A DNA stretch of 64,000 nucleotides from Antedon mediterranea (lineage: Eukaryota > Echinodermata > Crinoidea > Comatulida > Antedonidae), in assembly GCF_964355755.1 (NCBI RefSeq), contig NC_092676.1:29337871-29401870 (forward strand), read 5' to 3'. A program made the position numbers and the translations under genes. A model generated the notes under the pieces. It had not been told where the DNA came from. It searched no databases and saw only the letters and a program-made list of their open reading frames with translations. Below, piece after piece: positions 37,387 to 50,100 of the stretch. How positions within the stretch are numbered: the first letter of the stretch is position 1; each line of letters starts with the position of its first letter.

Positions 37387-37756
37387 TGAATATTGTTTTT
37401 CTTTTATTTTGAAAGAGAGATATTTTGAGGGTTGTAAATGTCAGGCCTAAACAAGTGGACCTTTTTTTAAAATCAGAAACAAAGTTGCATGGCATTATTT
37501 TTTATTAAATAGACTGCCATAAAACATCGAAAAGAAGATCATGCGCTCCTTCATTTTTAGTACTCTTGGATGGGCTTCTTTTCCACATGGAGTTCTTTTC
37601 GAGATTACTTTTGCAAACTAAAAGAGGAGAGCTGATAGGTTCCCGGCCGGAAAATGTTTTATTTACATGATTTGAACAATCTTCTAATGTAAAAATTAAC
37701 AAAATCAACATTTTAACTTTTTACTCTGCTAAGAGGAACACAAAGGATATTATTCC

Positions 37757-37862
37757 TGAGTACGATCAAAGCATATTAATCGAAACGTCGAGAAACTCAA
37801 TAGTTCTTTTCAGAACTAATATACGTGGTGTACCGCAATATCAACAAATGATTTTTTTTCTT
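37757..37862 (+). mobile_element. Penelope-like element terminal fragment, copy 2
   Basis: CTGAGTACGATCAAAGCATA then TTAATCGAAACGTCGAGAAA, followed by the same TTCTTTTCAGAA hairpin and 'acgtggtgtaccgcaa' as the copy at 28.8 kb. One stem base differs. This copy keeps the leading CTGA that copy 1 has lost. Confidence 0.45.
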
Positions 37863-38064
37863 AAATTTATTAAAATTTAGTAACTTTATTTCTATATACC
37901 ACTGTGCTCAACTGACATACAAAAATATATTAAAATTCAGTGACTGGACCAGTTACCGTAGTACTATTTCTATTTCTGAAGTAAATAAAGGCATAAATGG
38001 CGCTCCGTAGAGAAGTAGAGAATGCTCCATCGTCAGAATGACGTTCTGAATATGCCTCCAAATT

Positions 38065-38188
38065 TTACGTTGCGGATGTGACGCCCTCCTCGCTAAATTT
38101 CGGATTGATTCGGATTTTCACTTTGCGCACGCGCTCTAAAGAAAGTTTTGGACAACTCGTCGACGACACCAGCAGCAAGACACAGAAA
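38065..38188 (+). promoter_or_regulatory. SRRM1 5'UTR and core promoter region
   Basis: Between the right TIR of the composite element and the SRRM1 ATG lie only about 125 bp, with several CpGs ('gcgcacgcgctct', 'cgtcgacgac'). No TATA box is evident. The transcription start cannot be placed. The sequence 'agcaagacacagaaaatg' surrounds the start codon. Confidence 0.45.
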
Positions 38189-41100
38189 ATGTCCGATGCA
38201 GGTTTTTTTCGAGTTAGTATTTGTATATTTCTCCATTAAATGCTATAAATATAATTTGGTGAACTTACTAAAGAGTTCTTGAAAGTTTATTGCTAGGATT
38301 TTATTTATTTATTGCTTATATTAGCGATTAAAATAATACGTTTTCGGTATTGCAAAAATAGGCCGGCCAGATCAGCAGCTGCAGTCACTCTCACATACAT
38401 TTTACCGTTTAGGCCCAGGCCTACTACTAATTGATAGGCCTAGGCCCTAGTTTTAGGCTAGCTAGATGGGCTTGTATCGTGATACCAGCGCACAAAATTT
38501 GGCTTGCCCGGCTTAGATAATTTGCAAGCAGAGGAGAGATCCAGCAATAAATTCAATCTAGAATTGTCTGATTAAAATAATTATGAATAAGCCTAACTAG
38601 GCTAGGCTAGTAGTAGTAGGCTAGCCCCTCCCTGGCTGGGCCCTACCTGAGGCTCAGTCTCTAGGCTAGAGTCTATAGGCCTAGCTAGTTAGGCTAGGCC
38701 TATATTGATAAATCTATATTAATTAGGCTTTAGTACTAGTAGGCCTAGTCAGTAAGAATAAAAGAAAGGTAAAAAAGCTAAACCTAAAAATGTACATCAG
38801 TATTTTTGTGTATGATAAATAAACCTACCTTCTTATTGTATTTGTATTACAGGGTACAAGTGCAGACCAGGATAACCGGTTTGCAAACAAACAGAAAAAG
38901 CTAATGAAGCAAATGAAATTTTCCGACATTTTGGAAAAGAAAGTGAGCATTCTTTTTTATTTTTGACAAGAACTGCAATCAAATGATAATAAAACCAAAC
39001 AAGTGTTGTACAGTATTCGATTTGGAACTTCTGTAGTCAACATAGATTTGTTGAGTACTTTTTGCATTTGAACTGTAAATTGTAAACTGAGTGTGGTCAA
39101 CAGAAAATCATTTTAATAGAAAATGTTAAAAAATGCAAGCTTTTTTTGTTGACAACAATCTCAATGCTCAAAATACTTGGTTAAATAAGTACTCAACGGA
39201 AAAACTATACTCAACAGTAAACTCCCAATTGTATACAACAAATGTAATTAACACTTTTCAAAAACAACTATGACAAACAACGTACCATTTAGCTTATATG
39301 AGTTATAACATTACTAAATGTAAGCTGGTGCTGTGAATACAACCACAAGTGTTTCAAAGTTGACGATGGCATGTCAGTTAGTCAACTATTTTAGGGAGGT
39401 TGACACTGAATCTGTTTATTCGTTAATGAGTTAACTAGTTCTAATTCGGTATTTAAATTTTGTGTGTGTTCATTGACATTAAAATGATACATAGTTTTTT
39501 TGATATTTTAAAAACCTTTCATATCGATTTTAAGTCCATTAATCTTAAAAAAATGTCTTGGTTTTTTGTAATTTTGTTGTGAAGGTGCAAATGAGCAAGG
39601 TGAACCTGGATACAATCAAGCCATGGATCACAAAGAAAATTACAGAAATCTTAGATGTAGAAGATGAAGTATTAATTGGATTCATATTCAACCAACTTGA
39701 AGAAGAGGTGATTAAACTTTCATTAACAATTTATAGCTAACGTCGACCAAAGTTAAATTATTAACATAATTTAATAATAGTTTATAGCACTGATATTGTT
39801 GCAAAATTTTAAACAAGCAATGGATTTGATTTAGAAATCAAAATAAATACCATTTTCATTAACAAGATTTATATTCAAGTTTTGAATTTAGCAATCATTT
39901 CAGTATAGTATTTTTTATAATAAAGGAAGTGGATTTTTGTTTTAAAAAAAATTGATTTTTGAATTTATGCCTCAAAGATGAGTCAAGGTAAGATGTTAAT
40001 TAATACATGAATCATAAACATTTGTTCAAATTATGTAAAATTAAATTTGCTATCCTTGTACAGTACAGTATTCACAAGGTTTGCTATTAGCAACAGGTAA
40101 GTATGCTTTTTTTTAAAGTTCATTCTTCCAAAACCAAACTCTGAAATAAAGAAATTATCATAAGAAGTATTAGATATTCGACAAGGTTTATTGCAAATAT
40201 CATGCGCAACGCATTGTGGGAAGGGTTTGGCAGTGGCATTGTGAAAAAAAGGTAAAGGTATTTGCGATAAACTTTATGACCCCAACTTTCTTTTAAAGTG
40301 CATTATTCAACGAGACATTTGTCATGGCTGGTGTTTTAAGCATTGACTTTGTGCATAGATTAAAGTAAGTTTATTGTGTAAGTTCTGGTAGAAGCCTGAT
40401 TATTATGTGGTAAGTAGGATGACATAGACTTGTAAATAGTAAGTGGTGTAAAGTGCTCTACCTGTTTAAATAAAATCTGCTCGATACCTACAGTACAGAA
40501 TTTACTGTAGATTGCAGATGCAGTACTGTATGCACTGCAGAATTACTGTACATTATCTACTGCAGAATTACTGTACAGCCTGTACTGCAGAATTACTGTA
40601 CATCATCTACTGCAGAATTACTGTACAGCCTGTACTGCAGAATTACTGTACATTATCTACTGCAGAATTACTGTACAGCCTGTACTGCAGAATTACTGTA
40701 CATTATCTACTGCAGAATTACTGTACAGCCTGTACTGCAGAATTACTGTACATTATCTACTGCAGAATTACTGTACAGCCTGTACTGCAGAATTACTGTA
40801 CATTAACTACTGCAGAATTACTGTACATTATGTACTGCAGAATTACTGTACAGCCTGTACTGCAGAATTACCGTACATTATCTACTGCAGAATTACTGTA
40901 CTGCAGAATTACTGTACATTATGTACAGCAGAATTACTGTACAGCCTGTACTGCAGAATTACTGTACAGCCTGTACTGCAGAATTACTGTACAGCGTGTA
41001 CTGCAGAATTATTGTACATTATCTACTGCAGAATTACTGTACATTATCTACTGCAGAATTACTGTACATTATGTAGTGCAGAATTACTGTACATTATGTA

Positions 41101-44100
41101 CTGCAGAATTACTGTACAGCCTGTACTGCAGAATTACTGTACATTAACTACTGCAGAATTACTGTACAGCCTGTACTGCAGAATTACTGTACATTATCTA
41201 CTGCAGAATTACTGTACATTATGTACTGCAGAATTACTGTACAGCCTGTACTGCAGAATTACTGTACATTATATACTGCAGAATTACTGTACAGCCTGTA
41301 CTGCAGAATTACTGTACATTAACTACTGCAGAATTACTGTACAGCCTGTACTGCAGAATTACTGTACATTAACTACTGCAGAATTACTGTACAGCCTGTA
41401 CTGCAGAATTACTGTACATTGTCATTATGTAGTGCAGAATTACTGTACATTATCTACTGCAGAATTACTGTACTGCAGAATTACTGTACTGCAGAATTAC
41501 TGTACTGCAGAATTACTGTACATTAACTACTGCAGAATTACTGTACATTATGTAGTGCAGAATTACTGTACATTATCTACTGCAGAATTACTGTACTGCA
41601 GAATTACTGTACATTATGTACTGCAGAATTACTGTACAGCCTGCACTGTAGCTTGCGGGTACATTATGTACTGCAGAATTACTGTACTGCAGAATTACTG
41701 TACATTATGTACTGCAGAATTACTGTACAGCCTGTACTGTAGCTTGCGGGTACATTATGTACTGCAGAATTACTGTTTAGCTTTTACTGTAGGATTACTG
41801 TACTTGTTGCAGGTACAGTATATAAATATACTGTAAGTTGCAGGTATGTAAAACATACAGAATATATAATATTCAGGTTTAGGTAAGTAATTAACTCTTG
41901 TATTCTCAGTTACAAATTCTGGTATGTATGTTTCCATTACATTATACTGTACATAACAAAAATCACAATTTGACACAAATATCTTTTTGCTACTTAAGTT
42001 TTGTAGCAGAATTGGACCATCATTTTACAATTGGATTCAATTCAAAGAACATTAATTCACGTCCAAAAGATATTTCCTGTCTTTGACTATTTGTTTTATG
42101 GATACGATGGTAAGTTGATAACTATATTTAAAGTAACAAAAATCCACTTCTTCCAACGATGTATCAGTGCTTTCTAATTGTTAGGAATTAATTATGAATA
42201 TAAACTGTTTTCATCTTATAAAATGTTTTTTGGGAGAGAGAATATTTTTCCAGATTTTACCACTAAAGAGATTCACTGTTCTATTTTATTTGTAATGTCA
42301 ACATAAACAAATATTACCTGAAAAATGTTAGACAGAAAGAAAATTGTAATATGTATTTTTGCATTCAAATTTGGGTGACGATTTTTTAAAATTTTTGGCA
42401 GAAAGTACTAAACTAAAAAATGGCACTCTGGTGTAATAATCTTACCTGGTCTTTTCATGATAAATATGAAATAAAAATTTAAATCAATTATAAATTAAAT
42501 ACAAGTACATAAATGAAGTAAAACATATTTTAGAAATTAATTTTTACAAAAAAAGAAATTTCTAGAATAAATTGACGATATGCCACTGATTATAAATGTT
42601 TCATCTCCCGATTCAGATAAAATGTTAAAATTATCTCAGGGAAATCGTTGGCACACGTCGCGTCTTTACCAGAGGAATCACACGGCAGCAGCCGATTTAA
42701 CGTACGGATGTCCACGCAGTCGCTAGTCACAGGCATAAACGCTGAGTGGTTTGTACAATAAGTGAGGATACTAGTCTCAGTGCATGTAAATTGAGAAGGG
42801 TTAAATATCATACTGGTACTAGGTAGTGATCACTGGTAAATTTTAAAGGTTTAAATCAATGGTGATATAGTGATCATCGCTTTAAAAATTACGATAAATT
42901 TAAGGGTTTTTTTTTTTAAATAAAAATTGTAAGCAGGGATTGTGATCTGTAACTAATTCACTTACACCTGACAAAGTAAAGGCAAAATTTTAGAAATCGA
43001 TAGCTTAATGAAAAATAAATGTATAGATTTTGGTGGCAACTACTCAGAATTACTCCTTTCCCATATTATCAAACCTTATTTGTGAAAGAGTAGGTGATTA
43101 GGCCCAAAATTAATTAATTTTCAATGTTGAGTTTAAGGTGTGTTTGGCAATCATAAAATAGTTTTTGTATAAAAATAGTCAAATAAGGTTTGATAATCAG
43201 TCAGTCATAAAACTCTGATGATGTTGCAGAAAACAAGGTATGTCATTGACCCTGTGATTCTGACCTGTCATTAGGAAGATTAGTATACTATTGAAGTTTC
43301 ATAATTGAAGCTAAATGTTTTTCTCCATGATTTTTTAATTCACTTACTGTAGTAATCCTTTTTTTTTTTTTGTGTATAAAGAATAATCATTTTGGGAGAT
43401 AATTCTTATGTTGTGTAGCAGCAGTGTTTAATATCCATTTTTTTTATTTAGGTTCCAAATCCAAAAACAATGCAGATCAATTTGACTGGTTTTTTAAACG
43501 CGAAGAATGCCAATAAGTTCATGGAAGCGCTCTGGGAGCTGTTACTGAGTGCTCAGGATAACATTGCTGGTATTCCAGCTGCCTTCCTTGAGCAGAAGAA
43601 AGAAGAAATCAAGAAGCGGCAGGTAGGACTTTAATACTTTAAACTATGTGCTAATTGTTGATGTAAAGTTTGCGATACACTGGGTATATATTTCTGAAAA
43701 GAAGTGTTAGAGTGTCTTATCATTTCAATCAATATACTTTGATCTTCCTCGGATGTACTAATTTTTCTCAATATTTGAATAGTAAGTGGATATCTGCAAT
43801 TAATATTATGAAAGGTAAATAAGGACAAATATAACCACTCTCCATATAATAAAGATTTAAAATGATGGGGTATTTCCAAACAACTATCTGTTACGATCTT
43901 CAAATCTCTTCACTAAATGGGAAGAAATTCTATTTTAGTGTGATTTTCCGTTTTCTTTCAAGTATTGTTTGTTTTGTATATGGAATTTTTATTCTGAAAT
44001 AAAGTGATCAATCAATCAAACACAATGTAAATTTAAAGGTCTGTCTACACTATCAAACTAGTTTCACAAAAAAGTGTGATATACACAAATATGGTAGTGA

Positions 44101-47100
44101 ATATAACATCATCATCTCCATATATGGGCACATCACATTGTTTTGTCACATAAAGTTTGATAGTTACTTAAATAATTTGATGCAGATGGAACAAGAACAG
44201 ATTCAAGCAAGTTTAAAGAAGCAGCAAGATAAAGATAAGGAACGACACAAGAGGTCAAAGGATGATGGAGATAAAAATGAAGATGATGGCAAAGCTAATG
44301 GTGATGCTGATTCAGAATCTAAGTGAGTAGATTTGATGTTTGTTTTGATTGCTGAAAAGAACAGTTCTCTTTGAAACCAGTTTCAACCGATATTGGATTC
44401 AATAAGTAACCAAATTCAATAACTTGTATTATAATCATGGCTGCAAATTAAGGGGTATTTGGTCGCATTTGCGACCTAATTTTTCTGATTGCGACTAAAG
44501 AAACAGAATAGAAGATCGTCTGCTTGTGCGAGTTGTTTCAAATTGAAGTCAGGTGTGTTTTCCCTTTTTCAAACACTGTGTTGTAATTTAATCTCTCTAC
44601 TACGGAAGGCTCAGGAGTTTCCACTAGTCACCGCCGCCGCAAAGGAGTCCGGTTCATTCAAGCGTACAAAGCCCCTAAACATTTTACACTCGTTGTGATT
44701 GGAAGTTCGTCCATTTATTGCATGCTGCCTTACCCAATCACACAAAAGGACACTGAACACACAGCACAGTGTGACGCGCGGACGACACAAACCTCGTGGA
44801 AAATCACCTCCGTTTTAAAGAAGGAATATAATTATAAAAACAATTGTACCGCCGTACACAGAAGTTAGCCAGGGCGGGCGCGGTAGATACAAAGGATTGT
44901 CGCCGCGCAGTCATCAGCATTTTTTAGGCAGTATAATGGTTATATCATGATTACTAAATAATGTAATAATGATATATATAATAATATCTATTCATTATAT
45001 AGATTAAACAGCAGTATTGTTTATCAGTAGATTTAATACTTTATTCCAGATTCTGATTATCGAAAATTATATATCAGAGAAAATACCGCAACTTTTCCTA
45101 CGAAGTAGCTTCGTAAATAAAACAGGCTACGTTGTTGGCTTTGTAGGTTACATTGTTTGGCTTCGTAAACCTCAAACAACTTCACGATGTTCTTAGTAAG
45201 TAACAAGGTGTGAAAATTATTATTTAATGTGTTATTTTTGACTGGCGGAGGAGGACCAATTTGTACATTACTAAGAAATATATACTATAATAGTTTTTAT
45301 TCGTAATGTTTCATTCGTGTGTTTTTTTACTCTCAATGGCGAAGATCCAACACAATGAACTATGCCAACTAATAAAAATAATATAGCGAACGTCCAGTCA
45401 ATCCAGAAACATGCAAACAAAAAGATCGTAAACAATTCATTCTAAATATAGTATCAGAACGTTCAATCGGTCGCTCAAAAAGACTGCCGACAGAAGACCG
45501 TAATTAATACAGACCTAGTTTTTTGGTCACATGTCATGAAACGTGATACTCTGTTTTACCACCGCAAACCTCTCGCATGTTTTTTTTACTCGGTACGAGG
45601 GGGATGGCACAAAACAGTGTACCTGAATTTTGCGTCACATGAAACGTAATACAGCTCGTAAACTGTTCCCACGGTTCACACGTTTTTCCCCTCCAAATTC
45701 TGGTCGGGTCTTTTGTCGTAATAATAATTTACAAAGGCCTATGTTAAATCTTAACATGGAATATATATTTATTTTGCATATATTTTGTTGGTGTCCTAGC
45801 CAAGGTGTTGTTGTTTTTATAATTCGCTAAACCAAGGTAGGATTGAATCATGTAGGCCGCCGAAACTCTCTCTGCGTGAGCTGAGGGCATCGGGCCCGAT
45901 GTCCTGCCAAATTAGGACAACCGATGTGTAGGGCGCCTACAAAAATTAACGGCTAGGATTTTAATTAGCCAACAATACATGTTTGTTTCCATTGTTCATG
46001 CTCCTAAAGGCGATGACATTGGTGTTTACAAATTACTAACCCTACGAACCACCCTACGATCCGACGCGTAGATATTATCATAAACAATACATCGTAGGCA
46101 TGGCAACGAAAAATACTTTGGAAATTATAGGATATGTTTAGCGAACAATGACCTCCGATCTATTTACGCGTAGGCTACGAAAGGTTACGCGTATATACAA
46201 AGCAGTAATTTCTTTCTGTACCGTAAAAAGAATAGATCTTGCGTGAATATAAGTGTGCATAACCCAAATTAATTGAATTCTTCAGTGCGGAATTTTTATG
46301 TGCTCAGAAATCGATTGAAACAACCTATAATTACTCAGAAATCCCCCCCCCCCCAAAGCGGGGCCATTGGCGGCCCCCTGACCCCCAGCCTAAGGTTGTA
46401 TTTCATTTTTATACACCCCCCTTCCCCCCCCCCCCACTAAACTCAAAACGGATCTGCGCGGATGGGGTTTGAGGGAAGGGGGTTAGTTGTCGATGAAAAG
46501 GTGCTACTAAAAAAATTGGTGGTGCTACCAAAAATTATTATGAGCCATCATACAAATTTGATAGTGCTACCAAGTAAAAAAGTTAATTTGCAGCCCTGAT
46601 AATTCATTTAAATATTTATCACTTTTTATTATTTTAATGATTCTACTAAGGTACAAAACATATCTCAAAATTGTAAGATTTTGACAATAAAGTTGACTTG
46701 TATCTTTCCTTCTTTTCAAATCAATTATTTATTTTCTTTCAAAATCAGGGCTGAATATAAAACTACAGGTACTATAATGCCAAGACCAGCCAAATGGGAC
46801 TGGGATCCACCAAAGAAAGATGGCGACGATGGTGATGGTAAAGAGAAGTCTAGATCAAGATCTCCTGCATCTCCCAAGGCTCCGGTCCTAAAGGGCACTC
46901 CTTCCCCTCCGCCTGTAGGCCAAATTAAACGAAAAGCAAGGTATGTCTCCCTTTTAACAAGTGTTTTGAGTAAACCTCTTTGTTTTTCTGAAGTGTCCTT
47001 TTGAAACGAGAGAATTGCAGAGGAAGTAATGGTTAAATAAAAGAGCACATGTTAAACTGACCCATTAAATTAGCCCATGGAATTTTTCCCCCTTTTTGGT

Positions 47101-50100
47101 AATAAAGAACCACTCTATATTAAAAACAAAATATCATGGCTTGTATGGCAGGTTTAGGTAGTGGTGCTCATACCATTGTGTTTTTGGTCATGATGAAGCC
47201 AAGATTAGAACCCAACCAGCACCAAGTGTGTCTCTGTCATAATAATTAAAAGATGAATATTTCATTTTCAGGTCAGATGCGGAGAGTGATGATGCAACCA
47301 CAAAACGTTCAAGAAACAGAAAGCGCAGAAGCTCCAGTTCAAGCTCCTCAAGTTCATCTCGTAGTTCATCCAGAGGTCGCGATAAACGTAAACATAGGAC
47401 AAAATCTAGGCAAGTACTGCTACTATTTCTGCCATGAATATATTTAGTTTACCAGTGCACCAATAAAAATCAAGTAGAGTTTTTTAAATATTTTATACAC
47501 ATCCACCAGTGAGTAACCCACCAATTACCGGATGAATACCATGCTTATAAACTAAGTCTCATTTGAGTATTAAGGAGTGAGGTTGAAAGAGTTACAACCC
47601 TGCACTAGGCCAGGATTGAACCCAGGACCTTGGGATTGGAAGGCAAACTTGGTGGTTTATGAGAATTATTAATTGGTTTATGATAATTAATGAGTAGATT
47701 TATTTGTTTAAACAGGTCACCTAGAAGGAGATCCTCAAGAAGATCTCCAAGACGATCACGTAGTCCGAGAAGATCTCGAAGTCCAAGACGATCACCACGT
47801 CGCAGAAAATCTCCTAGATTTCGAACTAGGACACCGCCAAGAAGGAGATCCCCTCGAAGATCTCCCCGCAGGCGTTCACCGCCAAGACGACGATCGCCAC
47901 CTAGAAGACGATCCCCATCTCCCAGAAGACGGTCTCCACACAGGAGGCCTTCACCATCACGAAGGCGTAGTCCCTCGCCTCGTAGACGGGTTCCTTCTCC
48001 AAGAAGGCGACCGTCTCCACGTCGTAGACCCGTTAGGAGCTCACCTGACAGCCCGTCACCAGTTAGAAGAAAGAAGAAATCACCACCAGTTAAAAAGTAA
48101 GCTAATCAGGCTCATGCTATATCTTGATTATATTTGTTCTATTTTTAGAATATAGTGACGCAATAAGAATTTCAAATTCTTTGCCCATATTTTCTGAGAG
48201 TAAACAATATATATAGCTGCAGTTGCGTGAGCAAATTTGAGTTGGTGTTTACCGACCAACATTTTGAGCTATAAAGTTGCATTGCACGCGACTACGAAGA
48301 TTTCAGTTTTGTGCAATATTTATTTATTACACTACTGTTTTCTTTTCAATAGAAGGTCAAGGTCATCTGACTCGGATTCCTCTGCATCTGGGTCCGAATC
48401 CTCGAGCAGTTCCCGATCTCCATCGCCAAAACCTAAGAAGTTTGTAGACCGGAAGCCATCACCAAGCTCCTCAGACGATTCCGATGCTCCTCCACAAACT
48501 ATAAAAACTGAACCAAAGTCCCCTTCACCACCTCCGGCTCATTATAAACAGAAGTTGGAGAAACAGAATGAGAAAGACAAAGTGGAAGCTAAGGTAAATT
48601 CTGGTTTTTTGTTTATATATTTAGGCAAATTGCCAAGGATAATCATAAGCGAATTCATTACTATCCCTTTCAAAAGACAAACATATACACAAGATGCTCT
48701 CTACTTAAACAAAGTCTTATTACGCGTCTTTGTGAGTGGAGTTATAAATTTCCATTGTCATTAGAAACAATCGGACACTGACAGGACTTCAACCCAGGAC
48801 CCTTGGATTGGTAGCCAAGCATCATAACCACCCCATTCTGATTTTTATGTCTAGACTATATATATGTGAATTTAGATATACTGTAGTATGCTCCGTTTTG
48901 TTTACAAATACAGTTAAATGAATCAAATTGTTTCTTAATTAGAGCATATTTCTAAACGCATTTCAGTTGTAAAATTATACTTGATGATAGTGCAGAACAA
49001 TTATAAAATATTACTGTGTTAATGGGTTTATGAAAAAAACCCACCTCTGTTACGAGTCTTTCACACCTACTCTGTCTCAATGTTTCGTTTTCATGGCGCG
49101 TCATGCAGCTTGTACCAACCTTTTTACTTGATATGGACTGGAGTCGTATGGCAGCAGGTGTGAAGGACCTTTAAAGCCTTGTCTACACTAACAAATTTTA
49201 TGTGTCGCAAACGTTTGATGTGCCAATATATGGTAGTGCGATGCTTAAATATGGTAGTGATATGACATCATCATGGGCACATCAGAATCTTTTTTTTTGA
49301 TAGTGAAGGCTTTACAAACTTATTTTAAGTTACCAATACAATTGAAGTAAAATAATTATATTTTAATTATATATTTATTGATAATACTGTATTGGGATTT
49401 CTTGTTTTATATTTAGTCCTGATATGATTTCATTTGGATCCTAATATTATAACAAAATTAAAAAATTCTCTTCTGTTTTATTTAGGCAAATGAAAGTGCT
49501 AAGAAAACTAAAGCACAAAGTGACAGCGATTCTAGTAGTACTGATGTTGAGAAAAAAAAGGCACCATCTCCCAAGAAGAGCAGATTCCCCCAAAGGGTCT
49601 ACAGACGCCATTCATCAAGCTCATCCTCCGACAGCGATGATGATGAAAAACCAAGTAAAAATCGTAAAGCCAGGAAGTCAAAATCATCAAGTCGATCTGC
49701 TTCACCGTCTAGACGAAAGAGACCTGGAGCCAGGGGGCATGACGCGTAAGTTAATTTGAGTAGTTTAAACTTGATACTGTATTTGTTTATTGTTTCTCTG
49801 CACAAACACAATGTGTCACAATAAAAAAACAAAGTTACATCAGTAAAAAAAGTGTGCAGAAGGAGGCTAAAAGGAGTTAGGAGACAGTAATAATACTTGT
49901 TTCTAAACAATTTTTGTTTGAAGTATTAATTTATATATTTTTTATTTAATAAATTCAGTAAGCCCCGATCAAGGAGTCCTAGAAAACGAAGTCCACGAAA
50001 AAGAACTCCAACTCCTCCAAGACGGCGCTATTCTCCAGTCAGAACAAGACATTCTCCCGTTTACAGACCTAGACGTCGTAGCCCAATGATACAACGTTAC

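Larger units (their letters stand above)
35018..38064. mobile_element. 3.05-kb composite TIR element with internal satellite
   Basis: Terminal inverted repeats of about 110 bp: the left part containing 'ggtatattcagagcgtcatt' and 'ggagcgccatttatgccttt' (35018-35135) is mirrored at 37958-38064 ('aaaggcataaatggcgctcc', 'gacgttctgaatatgcc'). Between them lie a 97-98-bp satellite, a 603-bp inserted element, two tRNA-derived SINEs and a Penelope-like fragment. No transposase is visible. It separates the divergent JmjC and SRRM1 genes. The TIRs are seen directly; the idea that it moved as one unit is inference. Confidence 0.7.

Noticed and set aside
40512-41836. Two long plus-strand frames (211 and 274 codons) with cysteine/tyrosine-rich repeats
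   Set aside because: They are by-products of the 25-bp minisatellite inside an SRRM1 intron; the peptide period follows directly from 3 x 25 bp.
44138-44185. Upstream extension of SRRM1 exon 5 to an ATG at 44138
   Set aside because: The extension reads through the MITE right arm. The acceptor at 44185 joins exon 4 in phase, so the frame before it is intronic.
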